Shown piece by piece: positions 13,501 to 25,038 of a DNA stretch of 64,000 nucleotides; within the stretch, counting starts at the first letter, position 1, and every line of letters starts with the position of its first letter. The DNA comes from Annona cherimola. Taxonomy: Eukaryota > Streptophyta > Magnoliopsida > Magnoliales > Annonaceae. The notes beneath the pieces were generated by a model. It did not search any database and had not been told where the DNA came from. It was given only the letters and a program-made list of their open reading frames with translations. The stretch spans positions 49,648,012 to 49,712,011 of the forward strand of contig CM059971.1 of the NCBI GenBank assembly GCA_030490835.1, given 5' to 3'. A program made the position numbers and the translations under genes.

Positions 13501-16500
13501 TACTTCAAGGGAGAGTGGTAATGAGGCCACTGCCTCAACCCAACTTCGAACCCTGGACTTCCTTATCCTAATTCTCTATACACACTTATGCCAGTTACTT
13601 GATCATTCAAGTGGTGACAAATGCTCAGTTCTTTACAATAAATTTTCCGTTAGAAGGAAATAGGAGATCAAGAGGAAACTGTGAGAAAAGGCCAAAGATT
13701 ATTTGGAAAGGTGTGAAAAACTTGTGCTTACTAAAGGCATAGCTGAAGATATATGGAAATGGAAGAAGCTCACTCCGCTTGACTGCAAACGGAATATGAT
13801 GATGATAAATTCTAAGAGCACGCTTATTAGACTTTTTATATACAGAAATTGAGTGAAATTTTAAAGCAGTTTTCTTATATATAAAAAAACTGTAAAAACA
13901 GAAGAAAATTATCAAAGGGGGTAAATGCTCTTTTTTCTCCCCCTTTTTTATATAATATATCTATTTGCAACTGCCCATAATAAACGTACTCTTGCCCAAG
14001 CATCACCTCAATTTTCTTTTTTAAAAAAAATCCTGTTTTGTAATTTTTCTTTTTCACTCTATAATCAATATTATCATCTCTCCTTTAATGGTTCTTTTAT
14101 AATTTCACTTTTTCCTCATCTATTATATCTATCTTACCTCTATGCAACCATAGACTAATGATATGAAATTAACACTTCCTGTTCTCATTTTTCGTGTTAT
14201 TATGACTTACATAAATCATAAACACAGAGGATGTGTAATTTCATAATTTTATACCAATGCTGTTATTCATGCATTACGGTCAGTAACATGAACATGTTTG
14301 TTGTACTGGCCAAAAATATATCTTTTGGCTTAATGCTATTTGTTTTTATAAAAAAAAAAGCTAAATGTTGTTTAATTGGAATTTGCAGAAATTTGATAAA
14401 TATTCTTGCAGAAGTTTCCCAATCTGGAAAGCAGAGGCATATTCCATACAGAGATTCCAGGTTGACGTTCTTATTACAGGAGTCATTGGGAGGCAATGCA
14501 AAGCTGGCAATGATTTGTGCTATTTCACCAGCTCAAAGGTAATTATTTCTATTCTGTCAGAATTATTGTCTTGACATTGAAAAGTCATTTATCAATTTTT
14601 CCTTTTTATTATTATTATTTTTTGGTATATTCAGCTGTAAGAGTGAAACATTTAGCACACTGAGATTTGCACAGCGTGCAAAGGCCATAAAGAATAGGGC
14701 AGTTGTGAATGAAGTCACTGAGAACAATGTGAAAGTTATGCGAGAAATCATTCGCCAACTGAAGGTATTTTACATTGTGCTCGTAGTTTGTTGGCCGCCC
14801 TCAAACATGTTGGTCTCTCCCTCATATGGTGTCTTTTATATGATTAACAGGACGAGCTTCAAAGAATAAAGTCCAATGGTTGTTATTCAACTGGCTGGGA
14901 TGCAAGAAGAAGCTTGAATCTATTGAGGTTGAGCCTCAATCATCCAGCAGCATTGGCTTGTACAGAAGGAGATAGTGATGAGGAGATGGAAATTGATGAG
15001 GAAGATGTTGAGAAATTCTCTCTCCAGGTGGGTATGCAACAAGCTTCATCCATGGAAAATGTCCAGCTAGAAAGTTTAGCCTGCAAAAAATCAAAAGGAA
15101 AAGATCATTCAACAAGTACCTCTGGCGGTGATCAAGAATTTGAGGAGGTAGATGTCAATATGGAAGATTGTCACCCACGAATGGCATCAGAGTGTCTGGA
15201 TGAGAACACAGTTAGAGACAGTCAGGAAGAGGCTGCTGCAAAAGACCCGGATTTTCCTGGTCCTGAGGCTGTGAATCACCAGATTCATGAAGATGATGTA
15301 AATGAGAACAATCGAAATGCAACATCTGGTAGTTTTGTCAGAGATACAACTGAGGAAAGAATTCTGTTGCTCCCGGCTGATCGTGAAGTGCTTAAAGGAG
15401 GATTAGTTGATAAGCCTGAGGAAGAGATGGTATCTACATGTATAGAGCTGGTGGAAGAGAAACCTTGCTCTGTGGGCCCATCCACTGGAGATTCATCTCA
15501 GTCATCTCCAACTAACCTTAGAATAAAATCAATTGAGTCATTACCAGTTTTGAAATCTCCAACGTCAAGCATCTCACCCAGAATATTCAGCAATTGTAGG
15601 AAAAGTCTTAGTACATCATTGACATTCACAGCTTCTGGTGGGGATGGAAAAGAGGGCATTAAGGCACTAAGAAATAGTTCTACAACTCTCCCCAACGAAG
15701 TAGTGACAAATTCTCCTGCGCCAACACAAAATTTGGCGGCTAGCCTTCATCATGGTCTACAAATTATTGAAAGCCATCAGCGAAATTCACCTTCGAGGAG
15801 ATCTTCATTCAGATTCTCTTATAGCCCACTTGATGTCCAGCCAATTTCCTTTGTTGAAAATGTTGATGTGGGTGTGCAAACTCTTCAGCAAGAGCAGGAA
15901 ATAAAGGAAGATTTGTCAGAATCCATTTGCAGTTATTGCAGGTCGAAAATGCCTAAGCTTGAATCTGAAGAGACCAACATGAATAGTGAACTCTTGTTAG
16001 TACCAGTTGAGGAATTGCAGGTTGACGAAAAGCCGAAGAATCAAGTTCCTAAAGTATGTTGCAAACCTTCAGAGGATAGGCATTATAGACTAATATGCAT
16101 TCTTTTTGTTTTTGTCTTCTAATTTCTGATATGCTATTCTCCGAGTGTGGCAAATAGTCATTTTGCTTTGCTCCCCTACAGGCAGTGGAGAAAGTCTTAA
16201 CTGGAGCCATAAGGAGAGAAATGGCACTTGAAGAATTCTGCACAAAGCAAGCTGCTGAAATCACACATCTTAACCGGTTGGTGAGTAATATATCTGTTTC
16301 ATGTATTACCCCACAGTGTTAGGATAAGTAATATATCATCTTTGATTATCAGGTCCAACAATACAAGCATGAACGTGAATGCAATGCAATCATTGCACAG
16401 ACGAGGGAAGATAAAATCTGCTGTCTTGAGGGCCTCATGGATGGTGTTCTACCTGTGGAGGATTTCATGGAAGAAGAGTTTGTTTCACTTGCGAATGAGC

Positions 16501-18587
16501 ATAAGGTCTTCTATATAGCACATTTCTAACTTCATTGTAAATTTGTTACTTTATTAGTTTATGTTTATCATTTTCTTACAACTTGAATTGCGCTATTAAT
16601 AGAATAAGTTAAATTTGCATATGCAGCTTCTGAAAGAAAAATATGAAAACCATCCCGAGGTCCTGAGTACAAAAATTGAGCTAAAAAGAGTTCAGGAAGA
16701 GCTAGAGAGATATCAAAACTTCTTCAACATGGGTGAGAGGGATGTGCTAATGGAGGAAATTCAAGACCTGAGGACCCAGTTACAGTATTATGTTGATTCA
16801 TCACCCTTGCAACCTCGAAAGCAGAGACCTTTAATTCAATTGACCTACCAAAGTGAACCTGTTTCAGGTCCTCTTAATACAATTCCAGAATCTACTGAAG
16901 AAACTGCTGCAGAAAAATTTGAAGAGGAGAGACGTCTTTGGAATGAAACAGAAAGCAAATGGACCAGTCTTTGTGAAGAACTGAGGCTTGAGCTGGAAAC
17001 AAGCCGATCTCTTGCAGAAAAACAGAAGCATGAGCTTGACTCTGAGAAAAAGTGCTCAGAGGAGTTGAAACAGGCACTGCAAATGGCAATGCAGGGACAT
17101 GCGCACATTCTCGAGCAGTATGCAGATCTTCAAGAGAAACACATGGCTTTACTTGCAAGGCATAGAAAGATCACAGATGGAATAGAAGATGTAAAACGGG
17201 CAGCAGCAAAAGCAGGAGTGAAAGGTGCTGAATCCAAGTTCATTAATTCCCTTGCTGCTGAAATCTCAGCTTTAAAAGTGGAAAGAGAGAAAGAAAGACG
17301 TTATTTCAGAGATGAAAACAAAGGCCTCCAAGCTCAATTACGAGATACTGCTGAAGCAGTACAGGCTGCTGGGGAACTCCTTGTGCGCCTTAAAGAAGCA
17401 GAAGAAGCTGCTGCTGCTGCACAGGTATGCAACTCTAGATGTGTTTGTGTGACTCTGTGAGAAGCATTTACCGTATTTTGAAATTTCATTTGTGAATGTG
17501 TGCATACAGGAAGCTATGGTGCGTCCAAGCATGTTAAAATATTCCTGCACATAAGTATGTATGGAATCTGTTCAGATTTGAGACATGCTGACTTTGGCGA
17601 TAATATTTCCTCAACATATGATATTGTTTCAGTCCCTAACTATCATGCTGATACCATCTAGTGTGTTGCTACTATGTAATATAGTCCAGACTGTATCCCA
17701 TATGTATTTGGTCTTTAGATGTATAGGTGATCCTTATGTACACTTGTGTATACTTGATGGACGGATGGATTGGCCAAATAGCAATCCAGAAGTTAGAAGA
17801 ATCAGAACGACATGGAATTAAAATAGTGCTACTTGACCTTACAATTAATTGATCCTACTTCACCTTACATTTTTCTTTTTTTAACGAGTGCTGTTTTTTA
17901 TAGCCATAATTTATCTAGATTGCTACATTTTCCTGCTGTTTGAAGATGTCTAACACAATAAATGCCTCCGAAACATTGAGCAGAGTGCCAGCGGAACTGA
18001 AAATGTTTATCTTAATCAGACAGTTCTGTCTTGTGTTCTCTCTCTTTCTCTCATTAAAAATGGTAGGTAAATTTTTTCTGCACCAAATAACTGTCCCTAA
18101 CTTTAAATTTTTGTCTCCTATTGAAAATAAAGGTTATGTTCTACACAAAATAACTATCCTTGTATTTAAACTTTATGTCTATCAAATATCATTAGAATTG
18201 CAGTAGTGTTTCATCATTATGCATAAAAATAACTTGGCTATAAGCTATGCACTTGTTAATGTCTGTCTTTGTTCCTGTGTCTTGCAGAATAGAGTCACAT
18301 TGGCAGAGCAAGTGGCTGAAAAGGCTCGCCTAGAAATTGATGAGCTCAAGAAGAAACATGAAACTGAGATCAATATTTTGAAACAATTCCAAGCGGAGGC
18401 TCGTCTTCCCAAGGAAGCACTGAGAACTGCACATGATGACGATGCCAACGTACTTGCGAACTACAATAGAGGGGACAACAATGAAGAATGGAGACAAGAG
18501 TTCGAACCGTTTTATGAAAACAAATTTTCGAGAACAGCTACTGAAACTTCATCCTGGTTTACTGGGTATGATAAATGCAACATATAA
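1581..18587 (+). CDS. KIN12A/KIN12B-like: Kinesin-like protein KIN-12A/12B (phragmoplast-associated kinesin PAKRP1 type), 16 exons
   Basis: Plus-end-directed microtubule motor of the phragmoplast midzone, needed for microtubule organisation during cytokinesis (known for the Arabidopsis pair). Exons read from splice sites and phase: 1581-1931, 2312-2449, 7434-7517, 7637-7765, 7858-7917, 8396-8449, 8543-8635, 9514-9609, 11258-11403, 14389-14538, 14635-14764, 14851-16053, 16182-16280, 16353-16505, 16627-17424, 18288-18587. All are open, have GT-AG borders and join in frame (phase 2 only after exons 9 and 10), giving about 1327 residues. As I remember them, the Arabidopsis proteins are close to 1300. 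The N-terminal head has the basic [16 protein letters not shown] stretch and the C terminus ends [11 protein letters not shown], both characteristic of KIN-12A/B rather than POK1/2. The start is the first in-frame ATG, just after the CT-rich leader. The gene looks intact. Exact exon ends are my reading and untested. Confidence 0.93.
1652..1681 (+). repeat. In-frame CCTTCC hexanucleotide repeat coding Ser-Pro dipeptides
   Basis: About five CCTTCC units sit inside exon 1 and encode an (Ser-Pro)n run near residue 25-35 of the kinesin. The region before the motor is low-complexity and likely disordered. SP dipeptides are minimal proline-directed kinase sites. The repeat is a plausible length polymorphism between alleles. 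Confidence 0.85.
2312..14764 (+). CDS. Kinesin motor domain, exons 2-11 of the KIN-12 gene
   Basis: These exons encode roughly residues 118-477. Motifs visible in order: VIVRIRPP at the start of the fold (118); P-loop GQTGSGKT (about 190-197), split between exons 3 and 4; [12 protein letters not shown]; switch I NAESSRSH (about 316-323); switch II DLAGSE (353-358); then [14 protein letters not shown] and [14 protein letters not shown]. The catalytic residues of ATP hydrolysis are all present, so the motor should be active. The exon ending at 14764 closes with the neck-type segment [19 protein letters not shown]. Intron lengths vary from 85 bp to almost 5 kb; the two long ones (2450-7433, 11404-14388) hold most of the transposable-element insertions. 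Confidence 0.93.
4008..4288. mobile_element. MITE copy 1 (GGGTGTGTTTGG-type ends) in kinesin intron 2
   Basis: A 281-bp element with ends GGGGGTGTTTGG and CCAAACACACCC (terminal inverted repeats), flanked by AAT on both sides. The interior is shared with the other copies listed here: 'aaacttttc', 'acaactaccc', and 'tattcctcattattacccctatcat' phrases, or their complements. It has no coding capacity. The ends and 3-bp duplication suggest a Tourist/PIF-Harbinger-type MITE; that assignment is inference. Confidence 0.75.
4865..5243. repeat. Left unit of a ~380-bp tandem duplication
   Basis: This block is repeated almost base for base at 6011-6393: it starts with taaggagagaaaattgta, runs through a poly-A stretch and ends ctaggagtgtaatcat. 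The two units were probably adjacent before a LINE fragment inserted at the junction. There is no coding frame; it may be an unclassified non-autonomous element or a simple segmental duplication inside intron 2. Confidence 0.75.
5245..5995 (-). mobile_element. 5'-truncated RTE-type LINE (reverse transcriptase C-terminal part)
   Basis: The minus strand encodes about 205 residues of a LINE polyprotein downstream of the RT palm, ending in a complete reading frame at 5370; it includes [39 protein letters not shown] and [11 protein letters not shown], phrases typical of plant RTE-clade elements. The 3' end (5245-5270 on the plus strand) is a CAT/ATG trinucleotide run, the simple-repeat tail of RTE elements, preceded by the CCGACCCCACAT-type 3' UTR. 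A 16-bp TSD, TAGGAGTGTAATCATT, flanks it (5229-5244 and 5996-6011). It lies antisense to the kinesin. The 5' part, including endonuclease, is missing. Confidence 0.85.
6011..6393. repeat. Right unit of the ~380-bp tandem duplication
   Basis: Second copy of the block at 4865-5243, with scattered substitutions. Its first bases double as the LINE's right TSD, which places the LINE insertion at the duplication junction and therefore after the duplication. Confidence 0.75.
6802..7064. mobile_element. MITE copy 2 in kinesin intron 2
   Basis: 263 bp, from GGGTGTGTTTGGG to GCCAAACGCACCC, with a perfect 3-bp TSD TAC on both sides (6799-6801, 7065-7067). The interior is of the same family as the copies at 4008, 7981 and 12168, here in the orientation with 'ggggtaatgatgagg'-like sequence near the start. 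Confidence 0.78.
7981..8243. mobile_element. MITE copy 3 in kinesin intron 5
   Basis: 263 bp, starting GGGGTATGTTCG and ending CCCAAACACACC, with TTT on both sides as possible TSD. The interior matches copy 1 in the same orientation ('tattcctcattattacccctatcac'). It lies between exons 5 and 6, leaving both splice sites intact. Confidence 0.72.
10643..10832. mobile_element. Possible degenerate MITE in kinesin intron 8
   Basis: Ends GGGATCCGTTCA and CCAAACAGACCC are weakly complementary, and the interior carries the family phrases 'cccatacaactatcct' and 'ctactcctaatcattgccctgtcc'. It is shorter (190 bp) and more diverged than the other copies, and there is no clear TSD. Confidence 0.45.
12168..12426. 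mobile_element. MITE copy 4 in kinesin intron 9
   Basis: 259 bp from GGTGTGTTTGGG to AACAAACACACCC, with the family interior ('aataacgtgacatggtaggggtaatgataagg'-like, in separate short matches). The flanks read agtaa before the element and ttagtaa after it; the exact TSD cannot be fixed by eye. Confidence 0.72.
13163..13429. mobile_element. Diverged MITE copy 5 in kinesin intron 9
   Basis: The interior carries the same family phrases as the other MITEs (vaguely 'gtaatgattagagtaaag', 'atggtagttgtatgaaagg', 'aggatagttg'), but the termini are degraded (GGTTTGTTTTGG at the left, a C-rich run then ccaaa at the right). A SINE has inserted at or just beyond its right end. Confidence 0.5.
13440..13617 (-). 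mobile_element. tRNA-derived SINE in kinesin intron 9
   Basis: 178-bp insertion flanked by a perfect 10-bp TSD, CAAATGCTCA (13430-13439 and 13618-13627). On the minus strand it begins with an A-box-like segment (TGGCATAAGTGTG), has a B-box-like GGTTCGAAGTT about 50 bp further on, and ends in a poly-A run (the T-run at 13441-13450 on the plus strand). This order of Pol III boxes, length, tail and TSD is that of a plant SINE. The family is not identified. Confidence 0.75.
14851..18587 (+). CDS. KIN-12 stalk and C-terminal coiled-coil region, exons 12-16
   Basis: Exon 12 (401 codons) encodes an acidic, Ser-rich, probably disordered linker with [20 protein letters not shown] near its start and several SP sites (for example SPTSSISPR) near its middle. 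Exons 13-15 encode the highly conserved coiled coil: [78 protein letters not shown] and [20 protein letters not shown]. Exon 16 holds a final helix and the terminal WRQEF...[10 protein letters not shown] block; stop TAA at 18585-18587. The order and spacing match what I recall of KIN-12A/B, where this region mediates dimerisation and partner binding. Confidence 0.92.
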
Positions 18588-19808
18588 AGGGACTAGTGAA
18601 TGGTGTATGTATGTTCTAATTGTGAAGACTGATTTTGTATGTATCCATACCTCATCCAGAGCTTTGCTGCGGGAAATCCATGTTCTAATTGTCAAGATTG
18701 ATTGATGAGATCTTTCAGAAAGTGGTAGATTAAGAATCCCATTATATTTTGCAGCCCAAAGTGGCTGTCATATGTATTTTGAATGCTAGTTTTGCGAGGG
18801 TTAGGAATGTGGGATAACAGAATGCCCTCGTGGATCGTTGGATTACGAGGAAAATCAAATAACAAATTGATCAGAACGGTGCAGTTTTGCCTACTCAGCA
18901 GGTTGCCATGTCCTCGACGTCGAGATGCATATGAGGTATAAGAGCATACACCCTTCTTTTATGCTCCAACTTTGGCACTCGTTCCACTCTCTGGATCCCT
19001 TGGCTTGGGGGTCCATTAACGCTTGGCAAGACGAACTTAAGAGTGGACAACTTCAGGAACTCTTATAGCCTTTTCGCAACTTCATGGGGAATGTAAATGT
19101 GTTAAACCAGAAAGTGTTATAATTAACAAGATATTTCGTTGTATTAATTTAATTTTATTTTCTACAGGAACCATTGAAGATTTTCAATCTGTCACGCCAT
19201 TTTTTTTGGCTCGCCTTTATGATTACGTCAGAATTATATCCAATCATTTTTATTTAAAATCATTTATTTTAACATGGTATAAAAAATCATTTTGATCGAA
19301 TTCTTGGGTTGGCCATGCTTACTTAAAAATGAGTATAATCATGTCTAAATTGTGAAAATTGCTTAGATACATTTATAGATTAATTATTTTGTAGTAATAA
19401 GCGTCCTGTTAGCCCGAGTCAATTGGAAAAGTTTTTAAGTTTTTTATAAACTTATTAATCTAGGTGTATTTACCCATGACTAATTGTTCTTATTTTTTGA
19501 GATATGTATATATTCTTGTTAGATTTTTGACATTGATATTGTTGTTAGATTTTTTAACATAGAAATATTTTTTAAAATTTAAGTATACATACCTCTTCAA
19601 AAATAGTAAGATCGATTTATAGGTTAAATATATTTAGATTAACAAATTTCTAAAAAATCCTAAAAAATAAAAAATAAAGTTTTGAGCAGGAGCTAATAAG
19701 ATCATCACTCATAATAATAATTTTATCGAATCAATGCTTAGATAATTTAGATGCTGAATATATAGCTTTGAAATTGATATAAATCAAACTAATTTTTAAG
19801 CTGATCAA
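18588..19808 (+). other. Kinesin 3' UTR and intergenic flank
   Basis: There is no further open coding frame with protein-like composition. The transcript end was not located; no canonical AATAAA was found close to the stop. The last few hundred bases are AT-rich and lead directly into a MITE that has been split by retrotransposon A. Confidence 0.5.
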
Positions 19809-19844
19809 GGGTGTGTTTGTAAAGAGATAAAACTTTTGGATGAA
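19809..19844. mobile_element. Left piece of a MITE split by element A
   Basis: GGGTGTGTTTGT followed by 'aaagagataaaacttttgga' is the start of the intron-resident MITE family. The rest of the element resumes after retrotransposon A at 41541. The last five bases (ATGAA) are A's left TSD. Confidence 0.7.
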
Positions 19845-22800
19845 TGACGAGCTCCGTATATTTTAATTAAAATGTTCGTTATTTATGTAAGCATATGTGC
19901 CGTGTCAAGTAATAAAGAGTGAGTAGAGTATCGTTCCTACAAAGAATTGTTAATTGAAATTATTAATTAGTTTGATTGTTGATAATTCTCAAAATTTTCA
20001 TTTAATTTCATATTAAATTCGCACCGTTAAATGTTAAAATGTTAATTAAACACATGTTTTAAGTGAAATTTCATGAAAATTACATTTTTCATAAAATCTT
20101 TAATTTTGCTATAAAATGAGTTATTTTGCAACATTTTCTTGAAAATATAAAATTATGAATCAATAGGCTAGAAAAATTTTAAACATTGCAATGTGTAGTA
20201 GCTTATTAATCTATTTGGGCAAATTTATAAAATCATTTAATTGGAAAATATGGGCAATCATACATATATGACTACAATTATATTTTAAAATATAGGAAAC
20301 AAAGTAGCTTATTTAGATAAAATAAATTAAAGAATAAAGTGAATTAAAATTAAGATGATATTATCGAAATTATTTATCAAGGAATTAATATTTAAATTCG
20401 TATACATTGCAGGAACACCGAATTTTCATACACCGCCGGAGCACCTGTTACAGTGCTCCATCACCCCCAAATCGTCCATCAATGGCTATTGGCCATTCTT
20501 CCCTTATCTCAAGCAACAACACGGAAATTCAGGGTAGATTGCATCTAGCAGCCATGAAAAAGCAACCTCCAAGCTGCCGAACCAATCACGGCTGCAAATC
20601 TCGGTCAAGCAACCATTGCTACCCATCTTCTTCGTCCGGCAATTTTTTTTCCCAAGCCATTCAATTACCGGTGGCCGATCAGTAGTCAAGCCTGGAAAGA
20701 TCCTCCATTGAAACATCAGATCCCAACTGGCCATTCTACAAATTTACAGGCAGCAACGAATCAAGCAGCTCTTCCTCTGCTTCACCACCGATTCAGCATC
20801 TTCGTCCGGCCACCGATTTCACAATAGCAGCCTATCACCTCCTCAACCGACCAGGAAAATCAGGCGATGCAGGCAGCACCGATCGGGTTTTGATTTTCAA
20901 CCAACAACTCCGATTTCATCGAATTGGTCGGCAGATTAGAATCATCCAAACCCACCTGCACAACATCGTTGCCGGCAGTAAAAATCCATCTGTGGTAGCC
21001 ATTAGAATCTCGCCCCTTATTTCTTAACAACAGGAAACCAGCAGTAGCCTACCAAGGACCACCCCTGTTGCCCTTTCAATATCCGACTTCAAGCAGAGGC
21101 AGCCCGTCTTCTCCAAATCAAGCCATCTCCATGAAAACTGGCAGCAAAAATCCCAAAATCCAGCCAACTGCAACCGCCAGCGACAGAACCTAATCGACCA
21201 CTGCCTACCAAAATCCCATCTTCACCCATTACAGCCCCAATCCAAACGACCGAACCACAAATCAGCAACGACATGCCTCTGCATCTTCCCTTTCTTTCGA
21301 TCAGCCGTGATTCCAACTTAGCGCTCTTCTCCATGCCAGGTGACCATTGCATCTCAATAAATCCAAGCTCTCCATCATCGAACTGAGTAGTAAATTTGCA
21401 TTGCCTAACGCCAACTGCCGCTATGTCTAATTCGCTTGCAATGCCCCGGTCAAAATTCAGGTAGCCGCACAAAATTTAGACGTCTTCCAGATCATCTAGC
21501 AGCCAGAAAATTTGGTAATCTGAAATGCCATCGATTGGAACACCCACGTCCCACTGCTGCTTGCAAAGTGGATTCCAAAGCCAGCCAAGAAAAGCAGAAT
21601 GGACAGTGAAGAAGGCAAGACAATGACAATAATAGCAAGGCAGCTACATTGGTGTGCAAAATGAATCCCACATCGGATTCAAGTTTGGTCATTGGGTCCC
21701 TCACACATCGATAAAAGCATGGGCCCTCCACACAACACAACACACACTCTCCTACCCCTTGAAGTGGGACCCATCTTTGTGGGACCTTTGCCAAGAGGGT
21801 AAGCTCCAAGGGCTTGGATTGCTCCTCAAAAGAGTGGTCTTCGAGCAAGAATTGGGGTAAACAAATTTTCTTTTAATTATAGTTTTTTTTTATGCTTGGT
21901 AGTTGTTAATTCTAGATTTGTAATGTTTAGAGTAGACTTACTGCTTTATGCATTGTAATTTTCAAATTAAGTTTAATGCAATTTTCATTCCTGTTTTCGT
22001 AGATTAAATTTTACTTCTGTGGTCTTTTAATTGTTGTCCTAGTTTAGATTTAATTTTAGATTGCAATTTCTCCTCTCCTGTCTCTGTCTTTGTTTTTCTC
22101 CTTTCTTTATCCGCTCTCTCTCTCTCTTCTGTCTCTTTATTTCTAATTCCTTTTCTTTTCTCCCTTTCTAATTTCTTTTCCTTTCTCTTTAATCTCTTTC
22201 TCTCTCCTCTTTACGCCCTCTCTCACTTTTCTCTTTCATTTCTGCTTAAAATAATTCAAAATTATATAGCCTCTCTGTGGATTCGACCCGACTCACCGTT
22301 ATTCTACACTATTGCTCGCATAGTGGTAGCTTTAATGTATTTCGGTTAATTTTAATTAAATTGGTGATCAAAGTGCTCTTAACGACAAGCACTTGGTATG
22401 CATCAATTGCTTTCGGTGGGTAAAAAATTATGAGTTTGTGATTTAAACTAAAGCTAACGACTGCACTAAGAAATCAGAGTAGAGTTCACAGAACTGGAGG
22501 GATACTAGAAACGAGTTTAATAATCAGGGATGACAGATGGATAGCTTGGATCCTTGAATCTTAACTATATCGCATTGGTTCTTTTTAATTGTATTGTGTA
22601 TGGATTTACTAGCCCAAGTTCATTAATCTCTATATATGTCTTCCAACATTATATAAAACTAATTACATCCTATTTAATTGCTATATTCTCATGCCATTAA
22701 ATAAAGTAAAATTGATAAGTTCATAACCTGTTTAATGACTACACAGGGTTTAACGGTATATTCCTATCCGTTAAACAACTCCCCTTAATAAAGAGGAAAC

Positions 22801-23882
22801 CTATGCCTTGCACATGGATCTAGCAGAGATTTTTCTCTTTCAAGGATAAATCAAGCAATTAAATCATCTTACAAGGTAGCTTAATCTTGTAAAAAGCATT
22901 AAATCCGCACATGCAGATGTAAATCATACACAATCATATATAAAATCAAATATTCATTCCTGAAATTCAAAGAACCAAAAACAATATAGTTTAGAATTTA
23001 ATTCATCCTAACTATCCATCTAATGGAGGTTTAGTTCAAAAATATGATCTCAACATCCATTACATCCATATAAAAAGTATCCATGAAAGCAGAGAAAGTA
23101 AATTAGAAAGAAATAGAGAAAACTGTTTTCCGGTGGCTTCTACCAACGGGGTTGAATCATCTCTTCAATCTGTGCTTTAATCGCGATTTCCTCTTTCTCT
23201 TGCTATATAATTCATTTCTAGGCTCTCTCCTCTTTCCTTTCGCCCGCGAACCCCTTAGGATCTATTTATAGAATCTAGTTGCACAGCCTACGCACTGAAA
23301 TTTGCGCATACGGATGCGTATTGGCGCCTAGGTAGGCGCCAACTCTCTGTGTGCTGGGCAACTTGGAACTTTTTTGCAAACCCTAGGATTTCATGCCTTG
23401 GCGCCAACTCCTTGGAAGCAGTATGACTTATGGCTTCAAAAACCCTGTTGTGCGCTCTGCATGTTAGTAAGGTGGCGCCTGGGCGCCCTTGGACGGCGCC
23501 TAGGCGCCAACTCACTGGAAGCCACTTATTTTTTTAATTTTTTTGGAGTTCTGGCAAAGGCACGTAGGGTGGCGCCTGGGCACCAACTAATGGTTGGCGC
23601 CTAGGCGCCATCCACTTGCCTCGTGACTTGATCTCGATCTGCATTCCACTCACCCGCATGCCTTCATATGTCCCGTCCTTCCTGCAAAAGATGGAAAAAC
23701 TAAGTAAATGGACTAAAAATGCCTAATTAATGCTAAAAATGCCTAAAAACTAAATAATGCTCCTAAAATGCGAGTTGAGTGGAAATTAAGCTAAATGAAC
23801 GCAAACTAAGCTCAATCTCTCGGACTAACGCACAAATAAAGTCTGAAATGGGCATGATAACTCGTATTTTTACGAGTTATCA
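19845..23882 (-). repeat. 3' LTR of element A (left copy), interrupted by B1
   Basis: Reads TGACGAG...GTTATCA on the plus strand (TGATAACTC...CTCGTCA in element orientation). Sequence on either side of B1 (19845-19979 and 22411-23882) aligns with the right LTR. It starts in element orientation with an inverted pair, taactcgta/tacgagtta. It contains several copies of the palindrome GGCGCCTAGGCGCC or close variants (for example 23495-23508, 23596-23609). Confidence 0.9.
19980..22405 (+). mobile_element. B1: solo-LTR-like insertion in the 3' LTR of A
   Basis: 2426 bp, TGATAATTCTC...TATGCATCA, with TSD ATTGT/ATTGC (19975-19979 and 22406-22410; the uninterrupted LTR copy of A reads ATTGC). It has no coding frame. 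The 5' third is AT-rich; the middle (20410-21650) is GC-richer and full of short Ser/Pro-like frames that I do not trust. A pyrimidine-rich block lies at 22075-22230 and the end carries 'gtggattcgacccgactc', a phrase typical of Gypsy LTR ends. B2 at 29006 is a diverged relative. I call it a solo LTR because no PBS, PPT or second LTR is visible. Confidence 0.75.
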
Positions 23883-23895
23883 CACCTCCAAACTT
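23883..23895 (-). other. Polypurine tract of element A
   Basis: AAGTTTGGAGGTG on the minus strand, directly abutting the 3' LTR start TGATAACTC. This is the plus-strand DNA primer of reverse transcription. The equivalent tract in element F is AAGTTTGAGGGTG. Confidence 0.8.
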
Positions 23896-25038
23896 AAATG
23901 TTGCTAGTCCTCGAGCAACACATGCAAACATAATGAATAAATGAATGAATGAATGAATCAATGAATGAATGTAGACTCTGCCAACTCCGTTTGCTTCCTG
24001 TTATGCTTTGATTAATCCACTTATCTATTTCACAAGGTCAAGATTAATCTCACTTGAAAAATCATCCATTACACAAACAAGGCATGATTTTCATTCTCAA
24101 ACCAAGTAACATGTGGGTGTCAAAAATTCCATAGTGCATGGTCATAATTCAACACGTTAATCTTCCATTGGATCAGAAAACTGGTTAGAAAATTAATGTA
24201 CACAAGCAAACCAAGATTTAAGCTGAATAAACTGGTTACAGAGAATAGTAATAAGTCACTGGATTCAATTTCTACCAACTGCACATTTTCCCCCCCAAAC
24301 TTGTTGCAAAAATTCTCCTTACCATATTTCAGGATATCTGAAGATCTGCTTTTTTTAGCTCCCCTCACCATATTTCAGGGTATTTGGGGAGAATTTTGAT
24401 TTTAAAGTGTTATTACTGTGATTTTCCTTTGCTTTTTTACGCGAACCTTGCCATTTGTTGATGCCAAGTATCGGTTACTCAGTTCAGGTCAACCACCCCC
24501 TTTTTATTTTCCTGATGCCTTGTTAGGGGTACTGAACATGCCTGTGTGATTTTATGTGAAATAATCCCATTTCTGAACCCATTAAAGTACTTGGTCAGCA
24601 TTTATTTAATTCAGTTCACATCATTTCAGTCTGGAAGATATACATGTAATCAAATTAGAATAATGTATTATGAAATTCCTTTTAATTCTTTCACACGTCA
24701 ATTTCAACTTGCTTTTATACTTGATTTTTAATCTGAATTGCCCATTCTTTCATGAATTCAATTTCAAGTTAACATTAATTACGACCTTGCACATTTTCAC
24801 AATAAGATGGATTGAAACAAAGATAACTTTCATTAGCTGGAATTGACATAACATGCAACATAAAATAAAATATGAAAAACTAAAATGAAAAACTAACCTA
24901 TGGTTGAGAATTATACACCCCCCAAATTTGAGAGATGCATTGTCCTCAATGCATGATGACCTAAATTGAACTAATAATGAAAATATAATGAAAAGTAAAA
25001 ATAAAAACAAAATGAAAAATGAAAGGACTGGGACTCCC
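23896..25038 (-). other. 3' non-coding spacer of element A
   Basis: The region between the last coding remnant and the PPT is non-coding. It is homologous, in reverse complement, to 48271-49445 in element F (shared features: the 'gaggacaatgcat' phrase, a C- or G-rich stretch, and the 'gctcgaggactagtaatgtt' phrase before the PPT). Nothing else is recognisable. Confidence 0.6.

Noticed and set aside
1581..18587. Kinesin pseudogene, given so many insertions
   Set aside because: All 16 exons are open, phases match, splice sites are canonical, and motor and tail signatures are complete.
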